Shown: positions 34,371 to 43,700 of the stretch, in pieces
How the letters are laid out: each line of letters begins with the position of its first letter
Numbering within the stretch: position 1 is the stretch's first letter
Source of the DNA: Oxalobacteraceae bacterium
GTDB taxonomy: Bacteria; Pseudomonadota; Gammaproteobacteria; Burkholderiales; Burkholderiaceae_D
Assembly: GCA_013284265.1 (NCBI GenBank)
Contig: JABTBR010000004.1
Location: 124,001 to 188,000 of the forward strand
Length of the DNA: 64,000 bases
Direction: 5' to 3'
Translations under genes and position numbers: made by a program
The notes under the pieces: model-generated
What the model saw: the letters and a program-made list of their open reading frames with translations, nothing else
Told to the model about the DNA's origin: nothing
Database searches by the model: none

Positions 34371-35009
34371 TTAGGCGGCGCGCAAGGGCACGTCACTCAG
34401 CTCCTGCAGTTTTTTCAGCGTCATGCCATCGACCATTTCCAGCACCACCAGGCCGTGCGGCGTGACATCGATCACCGCCAGATCGGTGTAGATGCGCGAC
34501 ACGCAGGCGACGCCGGTCAGTGGGTAGCTGCATTGCTCGACCAGTTTGCTGGCGCCATCGCGGGTCTGGTGCTCCATCATCACGAATACCTGCTTGGCGC
34601 CGATGGCCAGGTCCATGGCGCCGCCCACCGCCGGGATCGCACCCGCCGCGCCGGTGTGCCAGTTGGCCAGATCGCCCTTGGCCGAGACCTGGAAGGCGCC
34701 CAGTACGCAGATATCCAGGTGGCCGCCGCGCATCATCGCGAAGGAATCGGCATGGTGGAAGTAGGCGCCGCCCGCCAGCAGCGTGACCGGCTGCTTGCCG
34801 GCGTTGATCAGGTCTTCGTCTTCTTCTCCGGGAGCGGGCGCCGGTCCCATACCCAGCACGCCGTTCTCGCTGTGCAGGAATACCTCGCGCTCGCGCGGCA
34901 GATGATTGGCCACCATGGTCGGCAGGCCGATGCCCAGGTTGACGTAGGCCCCTTCGGGGATGTCGGCTGCCACGCGGGCGGCGATCTGATCGCGGTTCAG
35001 GCGTTGCAT
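34371..35009 (-). CDS. pcaJ: 3-oxoadipate CoA-transferase subunit B
   Basis: The 212-residue beta subunit of succinyl-CoA:3-ketoacid CoA-transferase type. The catalytic Glu48 is in the SENG motif, and GIGLPTMVANHLP is conserved. It moves CoA from succinyl-CoA to 3-oxoadipate together with PcaI. It overlaps pcaI by 13 bp, so the two subunits are translationally coupled. Confidence 0.93.
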   Translation of the reverse strand: MQRLNRDQIAARVAADIPEGAYVNLGIGLPTMVANHLPREREVFLHSENGVLGMGPAPAPGEEDEDLINAGKQPVTLLAGGAYFHHADSFAMMRGGHLDICVLGAFQVSAKGDLANWHTGAAGAIPAVGGAMDLAIGAKQVFVMMEHQTRDGASKLVEQCSYPLTGVACVSRIYTDLAVIDVTPHGLVVLEMVDGMTLKKLQELSDVPLRAA

Positions 35010-35677
35010 GCGGTGCTCCCTTGCGCCACCAGGCGCTGTACGAAAATGCCGGGGGTGACGATATGCTCCGGATCGAGTTCGCCCAGTTCCACTACTTCGC
35101 TTACCTGCGCCACGGTGCAGGCGGCGGCCATGGCCATGATCGGGCCGAAGTTGCGCGCGCTCTTGCGGTACACCAGATTGCCCCAGCGGTCGCCGCGCAG
35201 CGCCTTGATCAGCGCGAAGTCGGCACGGATCGGCGACTCCAGCACGTAGTGGCGGCCGTCGATCAGGCGGGTCTCCTTTCCCTCGGCCAGCAAGGTGCCG
35301 TAGCCGGTGGGGGAGAAGAAACCGCCGATGCCGGCGCCGGCGGCGCGGATGCGTTCGGCCAGATTGCCCTGCGGGGTCAGTTCCAGCTCAATCTTGCCGG
35401 CGTGGTAGAGCGCGTCGAACACGTGCGAATCGGCCTGGCGCGGGAAGGAGCAGATGATCTTGCGTACGCGGCCTGCCTTGAGCAGCGCGGCCAGGCCGGT
35501 GTCGCCATTGCCGGCGTTGTTGTTGACGATGGTGAGTTCGCGCGCGCCCTGGTCGATCAGCGCGGCTATCAGCGCCGACGGCATGCCGGCGTTGCCGAAG
35601 CCGCCGATCATCACAGTGGCGCCGTCCTGCACATCGGCCACGGCCGCATGCAAGGAGTCGGATATCTTGTTAATCAC
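34997..35677 (-). CDS. pcaI: 3-oxoadipate CoA-transferase subunit A
   Basis: The 226-residue alpha subunit. The GGFGNAGMPSALI segment near the N-terminus and FFSPTGYGT loop are typical of CoA-transferase family I. The start is GTG 35677 (VINKI), which matches the usual length; an upstream in-frame ATG at 35716 would fall in the operator-proximal leader. It is the first gene of pcaIJF, and a PcaR-type site overlaps its inferred -10. Confidence 0.92.
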   Translation of the reverse strand: MINKISDSLHAAVADVQDGATVMIGGFGNAGMPSALIAALIDQGARELTIVNNNAGNGDTGLAALLKAGRVRKIICSFPRQADSHVFDALYHAGKIELELTPQGNLAERIRAAGAGIGGFFSPTGYGTLLAEGKETRLIDGRHYVLESPIRADFALIKALRGDRWGNLVYRKSARNFGPIMAMAAACTVAQVSEVVELGELDPEHIVTPGIFVQRLVAQGSTACNA

Positions 35678-35731
35678 GGTTGTCTCTCTAAAAATCACGT
35701 GCGGAAAGGGCCGCACACCGCTTCAGACGAT

Positions 35732-35757
35732 GTGCGATAATCGAACAGATGTCTGTT
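35732..35757. promoter_or_regulatory. PcaR-type operator and adjacent palindrome before pcaI
   Basis: GTGCGATAATCGAAC (35732-35746) reads GTTCGATTATCGCAC on the minus strand. This differs at one base from the 15-bp Pseudomonas putida PcaR site as I remember it. It covers a minus-strand -10 (GATTAT at 35742-35737). An overlapping 14-bp perfect palindrome AACAGATGTCTGTT is at 35744-35757. Confidence 0.7.
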
Positions 35758-35819
35758 AATAGAACAAATTCAGTGTAGCGATCGCCCGGAAAGCCCGTCA
35801 ATACGGTAAAAACGATGCT

Positions 35820-35834
35820 GTGCGGTAGCCGAAC
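35820..35834. promoter_or_regulatory. Second, weaker PcaR-like site before pcaR
   Basis: GTGCGGTAGCCGAAC agrees at 12 of 15 positions with the site at 35732-35746. It lies 42 nt before the pcaR start and could serve autoregulation. Confidence 0.4.
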
Positions 35835-35875
35835 GCTATCTGTGCTTGGTCCGGTTCGAGAGGGAAGGGGAGCGT

Positions 35876-36799
35876 ATGAAGGCAGGAATAAAGAAGGCTG
35901 TGCCGATGAAGGAAGAAGGACAGTTTCCCGGCGCGGTGCAGGGCGGGGCCGCAGGCGGTGCCGGTAAGCGCGCCGCGGCGCTCGCTGGCGACAGTGGGCT
36001 GGAGCCGCCTTCCGCCATCAGCATCGCCGAAGAGATCGACGCGCTGACCGGTCCCGACTTCATGACTTCGCTGGCGCGCGGACTGGCCGTGCTGCGCGCC
36101 TTCAGCGACCAGCGCCGCACGCTGACCATCGCCCAGATCAGCCACCGCACCGGCATTCCACGCGCAGCGGTGCGGCGCTGTCTGCATACCTTGCGCGAGC
36201 TCGGTTATGCCGAGGCGGACGGGAATAACTATTCGCTCAAGTCGAAGGTGCTGACGCTGGGGTACTCGTATCTGTCATCGACGCCGCTGACGGTATCGAC
36301 GGCGCCCTATCTGAATACGATCAGCCGCACGCTCAATGAATCATGTTCGCTGGCGGTGCTGCAGGAGGATGAGATTTTGTATGTGGCGCGCTCGGCCACC
36401 TCGCGCATCATGTCGGTGTCACTGAATACCGGCAGCCGCCTGCCAGCCTATTGCACCTCGCTGGGCCGCGTGATGCTGGCGCATCTGCCGGACGATGAGC
36501 TGGATGCTTACCTGGAGCGGGTCAGGCTGAAGGCGTTTACCGAGTTGACGGTGGTGTCAGCCAAACGGCTGCGCGAGATACTCGAGGGTGTGCGAGCCAA
36601 TGGCTATGCGCTGGTGGAGCAGGAACTGGAAATCGGCCTGCGCTCGCTGGCCGTGCCGGTGCGCGGCGCCTCCGGCAATGTGCTGGCCGCGCTGAACGTC
36701 GGCGTCCAGGCCAGCCGCATTAGCGCGGCGCACATGCTGGAAGTGTTCCTGCCGGTGCTGCGGGAAGGCGCGCGGGACTTGTCCGTGCTACTGCCTTAG
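35876..36799 (+). CDS. pcaR: IclR-family regulator PcaR
   Basis: A 307-residue IclR protein with an unusually long N-terminal extension (about 60 residues). The winged helix is at about 62-125 (FMTSLARGLAVLRAF, then IAQISHRTGIPRAAVRRCL), and the effector domain is at about 140-300. In pseudomonads PcaR activates pcaIJF with 3-oxoadipate. Divergence from pcaIJF and the operators between them support the same role. The start is ATG 35876 with GAAGGGGA just upstream. Confidence 0.9.
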   Translation: MKAGIKKAVPMKEEGQFPGAVQGGAAGGAGKRAAALAGDSGLEPPSAISIAEEIDALTGPDFMTSLARGLAVLRAFSDQRRTLTIAQISHRTGIPRAAVRRCLHTLRELGYAEADGNNYSLKSKVLTLGYSYLSSTPLTVSTAPYLNTISRTLNESCSLAVLQEDEILYVARSATSRIMSVSLNTGSRLPAYCTSLGRVMLAHLPDDELDAYLERVRLKAFTELTVVSAKRLREILEGVRANGYALVEQELEIGLRSLAVPVRGASGNVLAALNVGVQASRISAAHMLEVFLPVLREGARDLSVLLP

Positions 36800-36807
36800 G
36801 GGATAGC

Positions 36808-37743
36808 TTATTGTGCCTCGGCAGAACATCTGGCTCCTGTTGTTGTCAGATAGGCCTTGAGCGCTTCGATGAGCACGTTCACTTTTCTGGGGCGGTAGCG
36901 GGTGGCTGGGAACAAGGCGAACACGCCGCCGCTGGGCAAGGACCATTTCGGCATCACCCGTATCAATCGGCCGGCCTGAAGATCCTCCGCGACCGCGAAA
37001 TCGGGCAGCACGGCGATGCCACCGCCTGCCAGCACCGCCGAACGCATCGCGTGCGCGCTGTTGACGCTGAGTCCCGCTTCGAAATTGACCGACTGACGCG
37101 CGCCGCCGGGACCATCGAAGGTCCAGGACAGGGGCTGCGCCAGCACGGACAAGGCGATGAAGGGCAGTGGCGCCAGATCCGCAGGCTTGGACAGGCGCCC
37201 GGCCTGCGCCATGAACGCGGGCGCTGCGACGAGAATACTCTCCAGTGGGGAAACCCGTACCGCCTGATAGTTCGAGTCCGCCAGCTTGCCCAGCCGGATG
37301 GCGACATCGATTCCTTCACCCACCAGATCGAACAGACGATCGCCGGACACGATCTCAATCTTCAGCAAGGGGTGCTCGCGCATGAGTGTGACCGCGAGCG
37401 GCGCGATGACGGCGGCGCCGTAGTCGACCGGGGCGGTGATGCGCAAGGTGCCGCGCAACTGGGCGACATCCTGCCCCAGTGCGTTGACCGCCTCCGTCGT
37501 CGACTGGACAATCGAGCGCGCAGCCTCATAGAAAGCCTCGCCGGCCTCGGTCAAGGCCAGTTTCCGGGTGGTGCGCAGCAGCAGGCTGGTGCCCACTTCC
37601 GCCTCCAGCCTTTGCATATGCGTGCTCGCCATCGTCTTCGCGATTCCGAGCTTGCTGGCCGCACCGGTGATCGATCCGGCTTCGACCACCGCGACGAAGA
37701 CCAGCAAGCGGTTCAGATTGATACCACTCAGTGCGCCGTACAT
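36808..37743 (-). CDS. LysR-family transcription regulator
   Basis: A 311-residue regulator: winged helix at about 8-67 (NLNRLLVFVAVVEAGSITGAASKLG) and a substrate-binding domain at about 93-300 with the PBP2_CrgA-like pattern. The start is chosen at ATG 37743 so that the protein begins 9 residues before the helix; longer frames add unrelated residues. It is divergent from an exported alpha/beta hydrolase with 126 nt between them, suggesting local control. The effector is unknown. Confidence 0.88.
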   Translation of the reverse strand: MYGALSGINLNRLLVFVAVVEAGSITGAASKLGIAKTMASTHMQRLEAEVGTSLLLRTTRKLALTEAGEAFYEAARSIVQSTTEAVNALGQDVAQLRGTLRITAPVDYGAAVIAPLAVTLMREHPLLKIEIVSGDRLFDLVGEGIDVAIRLGKLADSNYQAVRVSPLESILVAAPAFMAQAGRLSKPADLAPLPFIALSVLAQPLSWTFDGPGGARQSVNFEAGLSVNSAHAMRSAVLAGGGIAVLPDFAVAEDLQAGRLIRVMPKWSLPSGGVFALFPATRYRPRKVNVLIEALKAYLTTTGARCSAEAQ

Positions 37744-37749
37744 ATATTG

Positions 37750-37764
37750 TCCATCTAAAGTGGA
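37750..37764. promoter_or_regulatory. Possible LysR-regulator site
   Basis: TCCA-N7-TGGA dyad in the divergent region, 6 nt upstream of the LysR-type start codon. Position suits autorepression. There is only sequence symmetry to support it. Confidence 0.25.
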
Positions 37765-37869
37765 TAGTAAAGTCGCAATTCTCCATCTTATCAAGGCCCC
37801 TGACAACTTCTATCATTCACTCATCAGCTACCGATACACCACCGAACAACTTACAACAGGAGAAGCACC

Positions 37870-38862
37870 ATGAAATCGACCATGAAAACCATCTTCGCTG
37901 TCGCCGCAAGCATCGCACTGAATACCCCGTTTGCCACCGGCGCGCTGGCCGCGGAGCACACTCGCAAAAATGAAGTCACCGTCGCGGCCACGGCCAGCCA
38001 GGTTTACAATCGCACCGTGGAAGTCGATGGCGTCAAGATCTTCTACCGCGAAGCGGGCAATCCTTCGGCGCCAACGATCGTGCTGCTGCATGGCTTCCCC
38101 AGCTCGTCGCACAGCTTCCGTAACCTGATCCCGGAACTGGCCACGCGCTTCCATGTGATCGCGCCGGACTATCCTGGCTACGGCTACAGCGATGCGCCTG
38201 CCCGGGACAAATATGCCTACACCTTCGACCATCTGGCCCAGACCATGGATAGCTTCCTGCAGAAGGTCGGCGCCAGCAGCTACATCGTGTACATGCACGA
38301 CTTCGGCGGCCCGGTCGGATACCGTATCGCCACCGCGCACCCGGAACGGGTACGTGGCCTGGTGGTCCAGAACGCGAATGCGCACGAGGAAGGCTTGTCG
38401 CCTGCGTTTGGCCATGCGCGGGAACTGTGGGCCAACCGCAATGCGGAAACCGAGGCACATGTGCGGGGTGCTTTCTCGCCGGAGGGAATCAAGTGGCAGT
38501 ATGTGACCGGCGCCAACGATCCGGCGACGATGACGCGCGATGGTTACAGCTTCGATGCGCCGCTGATGCAGCGGCCCGGACAGGATGGCATCCAGCTCGA
38601 TCTGCTTGAGAACTATAAATCCAACCTCGTTCTGTATCCGCAATGGCAGAAATGGCTGAAAACAGCGCAGCCAAAAACGCTGATCGTGTGGGGCGCGGGC
38701 GATCCGCTGTTCACCGTCGAAGGCGCGCATGCCGTGAAGCGCGAGGTGCCGGCGGCAAAGCTGGTGACTTACAAAGCGGGCCACTTCCTGCTCGAAGAGT
38801 ATTCGGCTGACGTGGCGAAACAGATACTGCTAAACTTCGACGCGAAACGCAATGTGAAGTAA
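37870..38862 (+). CDS. Exported alpha/beta hydrolase (epoxide hydrolase/dehalogenase-like)
   Basis: A 330-residue protein with a signal peptide (about 1-27, cut after ALA). The oxyanion motif is HGFPSSSHS, and the nucleophile is Asp144 in HDFGGPVG rather than Ser, which places it with epoxide hydrolases and haloalkane dehalogenases. The acid Asp (GAGDPLF) and His (KAGHFLLEEY) follow. The substrate is unknown. AGGAG precedes ATG 37870. It is divergent from a LysR regulator and followed by a hairpin. Confidence 0.87.
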   Translation: MKSTMKTIFAVAASIALNTPFATGALAAEHTRKNEVTVAATASQVYNRTVEVDGVKIFYREAGNPSAPTIVLLHGFPSSSHSFRNLIPELATRFHVIAPDYPGYGYSDAPARDKYAYTFDHLAQTMDSFLQKVGASSYIVYMHDFGGPVGYRIATAHPERVRGLVVQNANAHEEGLSPAFGHARELWANRNAETEAHVRGAFSPEGIKWQYVTGANDPATMTRDGYSFDAPLMQRPGQDGIQLDLLENYKSNLVLYPQWQKWLKTAQPKTLIVWGAGDPLFTVEGAHAVKREVPAAKLVTYKAGHFLLEEYSADVAKQILLNFDAKRNVK

Positions 38863-38885
38863 TCAAACAGTTTGGATTTCAATGT

Positions 38886-38913
38886 GGGCCCTGCGCGGTG
38901 ACGCGCAGGGCCC
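38886..38913 (+). terminator. Hairpin after the alpha/beta hydrolase gene
   Basis: A 12-bp perfect stem (GGGCCCTGCGCG / CGCGCAGGGCCC) with a 4-nt loop, 23 nt after the stop and in a convergent gap. The tail has only a short TT. Confidence 0.65.
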
Positions 38914-38941
38914 TTGGCCGGTCGGCGGGAAGGTGCTGGCG

Positions 38942-39661
38942 TCAGGCCGCGCGGGCGGCGGCTTGCGGGGTGTCGAGCGCCCACAGCGCGGCGGCGCGGG
39001 CATGGATGGCGGTGGTGTCGAACAGGGGCAGTTCGGCGTCCTGCTGGCAGACCAGCAGCGAGATTTCGGTGCAGCCCAGGATGATTCCCTGCGCTCCCTG
39101 GCGCGCCAGGTCGGCCATGATGCGGCGATATTCGTCGCGCGAAGCGGGGTTGACCTTACCCAGGCAGAGCTCCTCGTATATCACGCGGTGAATAATCTCG
39201 CGGTCTTCCGGATTGGGCACCACGACCTCCAGGCCGTGATGCTGACGCAGCCGTTCGCGGTAGAAATCCTGTTCCATCGTGAAGCGGGTGCCCAGCAGGC
39301 CCACGCGCGCGATGCCGGTGGCCTTGATGGCGGCGGCGGTCGGGTCGGCGATATGGAACAGGGGAATGTGCACGGCCGCTTCGATGGCCGGACCGACCTT
39401 GTGCATGGTGTTGGTACACAGCACCAGGAAGTCGGCGCCCGCCGCCTGCAGCGACTGTGCGGCCTGGGCCAGCATGGCGCCCGCCGTGTGCCAGTCGCCC
39501 GCGCGCTGCAGCTGTTCCACTTCGTGGAAATTGACGCTGTACAGGACGATTTTTGCCGAATGCAAGCCGCCCAGTACTTCCTTGACGGTCTCGTTGATCT
39601 GACTGTAGTAGGGCACGGTGGATTCCCAGCTCATGCCGCCGATCAAGCCTATGGTCTTCAA
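38942..39661 (-). CDS. Aspartate/glutamate racemase family protein
   Basis: A 239-residue member of the Asp/Glu racemase family (YgeA/RacD-like): IGLIGGMSWEST at the N-terminus, with two catalytic cysteines in LCTNTMHKV and LGCTEISLL. It interconverts L- and D-aspartate or a related acidic amino acid. The start is TTG 39661, supported by AAGGAG 6 nt upstream; an in-frame upstream ATG would add 38 residues with no match. It is monocistronic. Confidence 0.9.
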   Translation of the reverse strand: MKTIGLIGGMSWESTVPYYSQINETVKEVLGGLHSAKIVLYSVNFHEVEQLQRAGDWHTAGAMLAQAAQSLQAAGADFLVLCTNTMHKVGPAIEAAVHIPLFHIADPTAAAIKATGIARVGLLGTRFTMEQDFYRERLRQHHGLEVVVPNPEDREIIHRVIYEELCLGKVNPASRDEYRRIMADLARQGAQGIILGCTEISLLVCQQDAELPLFDTTAIHARAAALWALDTPQAAARAA

Positions 39662-39667
39662 TTGCCA

Positions 39668-39673
39668 CTCCTT
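39668..39673 (-). promoter_or_regulatory. Ribosome-binding site for the TTG start of the racemase
   Basis: AAGGAG on the minus strand, 6 nt before TTG 39661. It decides the start in favour of this TTG, which also fits the family N-terminus. Confidence 0.7.
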
Positions 39674-39763
39674 GCAAGTTGCGCACGCAACGCGGAATGG
39701 CAATCTTAGCACGGGTGTTTTGGGAGGGTGCAACGGCGCGTGAGGGCCGGCGGCTTTATAGTT

Positions 39764-39911
39764 AACCCACGGCAAAGAGCTGGGGTCTGACCCGGCGGGT
39801 CAGACCCCAGGGTTAGGCCTTGGGTTTTGGACGGCAGCCGGCGGCCCGCCAACGACGAATTTCTTTAACTTAGCGGCATTAGGGTCAGACCCCGGCTCTT
39901 TGCCGTGGGTT
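39764..39911. repeat. Intergenic inverted-repeat element (REP/MITE-like)
   Basis: Two 30-bp arms at 39764-39793 and 39882-39911 are inverted copies with one mismatch. The left arm's end forms an internal 12-bp palindrome (GGGGTCTGACCC / GGGTCAGACCCC, 3-nt loop, 39782-39808). The whole unit of 148 bp lies between a racemase gene and the end of a PRC-barrel gene and encodes nothing evident. The motif resembles GGGGTCTGACCC-type repeats I associate with Massilia-like genomes; copy number cannot be judged here. Confidence 0.7.
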
Positions 39912-39941
39912 TTAAGTTTCCCGGCGGCCCGCTAGCTTTTG

Positions 39942-40496
39942 TTAGCGGTTGTCATCGCCCAAAGGCCAGTCGCGGTCGCGTTCGACCGCGCCGCCGGTGC
40001 TGCCGCTGGTGCGGCTGGCACTGCCGGGATCGCCGCTTTGCAAGGTGCCGCTACCCTGGCCCATGACGCTGCCGCTGGAGGTGACGCGGCCGCTGCCGGT
40101 CTGCTGGCTGCCGTAGAAGCCGTGGATCTGGTTGCCGAACTCGGCGCTGGCCATGTCCGGCCAGGTATCCTTGTCGAAGCCCGGTGCGTTTTTCAGGTGC
40201 TCCTTGGTGCAGTCCAGGATGAAGCGCTTGTTGGCGGTGTCGAGCTGCAGGCTTTGCCAAGGCACGGCGAACAGCTTGTCGCCCACGCCGAGCAGGCCGC
40301 CAAAGGACAGCACCGCATAGGCGACCTGGCCGCTGCGCATATCGAGCATGATTTCCTTGATGTCGCCCAGGTCTTCTTCCTGCAGGTTGTAGACGTCTTC
40401 GCCGATCAGGGTGTCGGCGCCCATCAGGCGCGGGCCGGGACCGTTGCTGTCGTTGTCCCGGTAAATGCCAAAGGTATCGCGATCTAAGTAGCTCAT
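39942..40496 (-). CDS. PRC-barrel domain protein
   Basis: A 184-residue protein with a PRC-barrel at about 20-95 (GADTLIGEDVYNLQEEDLGDIKEIMLD, LSFGGLLGVGDKLFAVPW) and a Ser/Gly-rich low-complexity tail (about 135-175). Such proteins are common stress-associated genes of unknown function. ATG 40496 has GGAGAC upstream. The 267 bases to the right (40497-40763) hold no gene or motif I can name. Confidence 0.88.
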   Translation of the reverse strand: MSYLDRDTFGIYRDNDSNGPGPRLMGADTLIGEDVYNLQEEDLGDIKEIMLDMRSGQVAYAVLSFGGLLGVGDKLFAVPWQSLQLDTANKRFILDCTKEHLKNAPGFDKDTWPDMASAEFGNQIHGFYGSQQTGSGRVTSSGSVMGQGSGTLQSGDPGSASRTSGSTGGAVERDRDWPLGDDNR

Positions 40497-40763
40497 GTTG
40501 GTCTCCAGTCAGTGTGTGAAAAACAGGTGAACGCTCGTCGAAGCCGGTGTGGCCGGTGCGCCCTGCCAGGGATAGCTCAGGTCAGCGCCACGCCAGCTCC
40601 GCGAAGCCGTCAGGTAACATCATGCGCGGCTGAGCGGCGCGCCAGTATCGGCGCGCGGGCGGCCTGCTTGTAGGACTGGGATGAGTTACCGGGGAACATA
40701 GCGGCCAGCCCGGACGGGCCGGACCTGCGCAGGCAGGGCGCGGGATTGCCGCGTCCGGCCGGA

Positions 40764-43700
40764 CTAGCCGGCGCGGGCGCCGGAGGCGGGCGCCACGCTC
40801 AGGTTGCGCGCGATCGCGGCGAGCATCTCTTCCACCTCGATCGGCTTGGCGATGAAATCGTCCATGCCGCAGGCGATGCATTCTTCCCGTTCGGACGGCA
40901 GCACGCCGGCCGTCATCGCCAGCACGGGTATGGCTAGCTGGAGTTCTTCGCGGATCAGGCGGGTGGCTTCATAGCCGTCCATCACCGGCATCTGCACATC
41001 CATCAGCACCAGGTCGTAGCGGCCCGCGTCTTCCCTGAGCAGCTCGACGGCGCTCCTGCCATTGTCGGCCACGGTGATGCGGGCGCCGGCCTGTTCCAGC
41101 ATGCCGGTGGCGACGATCTGATTGATCGGATGGTCTTCCACCAGCAGGATACGTACGCCGTCGATGCGGCGCAGCTGCACCGGCGCGCGGCTGCCGGTGC
41201 TGGCGCCGCCAGCGGCGCCAGCGCTCGCCGCATTGGGGCCGCTCTCGGACCGGCTCGCGCGGACTTCGCGCAGTACATCGCCCAGCGCGTTCGGCGTGAG
41301 CGGCTTGAGGATGATGGCGCTGGCGTCGGGAGCGCCTGCGGCACCCATCAGTTTGCCGCGCCCGAAGGCGTTCACCATGATCACCACCGGTAGCGCCGCC
41401 GTGGTGGGCAGGGTGCGCAGCGCGGCCATGCAGGCCAGCCCGTCCTGGCCGGCCATCAGCCAGTCGCACAGCACCAGTTCGAATTGCTCGGGGCTGCCGC
41501 TGCGCTGGCTCAGTAACTGCATCGCGTCGGCACCATTGGCGGCGCGTTGCGGCAGGCCGCCGCCGAAGGCGATGGTGGCGCAGATCGCGTCCAGGCTGGC
41601 GCTGTCGTCGTCGACCACCAGCACGCGCAGGCCGGCCAGCGGCGCCGGGCCGGCGGCGCCGTCGCCCTGGGCCTGCAAGGGGACGCTGATGGTGAAACTG
41701 CTGCCCTGGCCGGGTACGCTTTCGACTTCGATGGCGCCGCTCATCATCTGCACGATGCGGCTGGAGATGGTCAGGCCCAGGCCGCTGCCGCCGAAGCGCC
41801 GGCTCATCGAGGCGTCGGCCTGGGTGAAGGGGCGGAACAGCCGTTCCAGCTGTTCGGCACTCATGCCGATGCCGCTGTCGCGCACCGTGACGCGTAGCGT
41901 CAGCGCGCCGTCATCGGCGCGGCTGGCGCAGTCCACCAGGACCGACACGGCGCCCTGTTCGGTAAACTTGACGGCGTTACCGACCAGGTTGACCAGCGCC
42001 TGCTGCAGCCGCAGCGCGTCGCCCACCAGGCTGGCCGGTACGCCGGGGCCGACGCCGATGGCCAGTTCCAGGTCTTTTTCGCCGGCGTTGACGGTCATGA
42101 TGGCCGCCACCGCGTCGAGCACATCACCGAGCCGGAACGGCCCCGGTTCCAGCTCCATGCGGCCGGCCTCGATCTTGGAAAAGTCCAGCACGTCGTTGAG
42201 GATGCTCAGCAGCGACTGGCCGGACTGGCGGATCATTTCCAGGTATTTGCGCTGGTCGCCGCTGAGCTCGGTGGCCGCCAGCAGATGGGCCATGCCGAGC
42301 ACCGCGTTCATCGGGGTGCGGATTTCGTGGCTCATATTGGCCACGAAATCGCTCTTGGCCTGGCTGGCCGCCTCGGCCAGATCCTTGGCCGCCAGCAGCG
42401 AACGTTGCAGCTCCAGGTCGCGGCTGATGTCCTTGGCGATCAGCAGGTAGCCGGTGATGCGGCCGCCGGCGTCGGCGGTGGCGGTGGCCACCACGTTGAC
42501 GGGAAGACGGCTGCCGTCGCGCCGCAGATAAGTCCAGTCCTGCGAGACGGCCTGGCCCAGCTGCACGTCCTGGGTCAGGGCATACAGGCCGTGTACGGGG
42601 CGGTGCAACTGCTTGCTCAGTTGGGTGCAACGCTCCGCCAGCTCGGCCTGCAGGTGCAGGTCGGTGGGCGAGACCTTGCCGACCATGTCGAGGGCGCTAT
42701 AGCCCAGCATGCGTTCGGCGCCGGCACTGAACACCAGGATATTGCCGCCCAGGTCGGTGGCGATGATGGAAAATTCGCTGGCCGCGTTGACCAGCCACTC
42801 GAAGCGCCGCTCCGAATGGCGCAGCGCGTAGGTCATGTCGTCGGCCAGCGCCATGGCGTAGTCCTGGCGCGCGGTGAGGGCGCGCACCACGCCGAAGAAC
42901 AACAGGCTGATGATGGTGCCGGCGATCAGGATGATCTGGGATTTTTGCCGGTCGACCGCCGTTTCGAAGCCGGGCAGCGAGGTAAAGCGCAGCGTCCAGC
43001 GGTGCTGCTCCATATCGAGCACGGTGGTGGCGACGAAGGGATGCGGGTAATGGGTGCGGTCATATTCGGAGCGTTCGCTGCTGGCGTACAGGCGGCTCGC
43101 CGGGCTGATGTCTTCGCCATCGAAGATCTCCATTTGTGCCAGCGTATCGCTTACACCCTGCACCCCGCGCATCAGGTCCGCGCTGCGGAAGGCGCCGTAG
43201 ACATAGCCTTGCAGGGCCTGGCGGCGCAGCGCGGCCGTGCTCAGGTCGGCGCCGCTGGCATACAGCGGCAGGAAGATCAGGAAGCCGGTCTGGGCGTTTT
43301 GGCCCGACTCCTGCACCAGCGTGACCTTGCTGCTCATGGTCGGATTGCCGCTGGCGGCGGCGCGTTCCATGGCGTCGCGCCGTACCGCTTCGGAGAAAAG
43401 ATCATAGCCGAAGGCGCGCATATTCCGGCCCGTGAAAGGCTCGATATAGGTGACGACCGCCATCTGCGGGCGCGGGCCGGCGGGGCGCACGGCAAAGGTA
43501 GTGAAACCCTCGGCCTGTATCCGGGCTTCGTAAGCGGCCAGATCGGTGCCGGCGAGCAGGCGTGCGTGGCCAAACGCTTCGGCGCCGGGAAAGTTCTGCT
43601 GGATCGCCAGGGTGTCGATGAAATCGTGCCAGTTGGCGCGGGTGATCCGGGGATTGATCTTGAACAGGGCCTGGGCGCTGCGCAAGCTGGTTTCGTACAG

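Noticed and set aside
39764..39911. CRISPR-like repeat array
   Set aside because: Only two arms in inverted orientation and no regularly spaced direct repeats.
40582..40881. Minus-strand frame of 99 codons next to the MASE1 kinase
   Set aside because: Overlaps the end of the kinase gene in another frame, Arg/Pro-rich, no ribosome-binding site; treated as a shadow.
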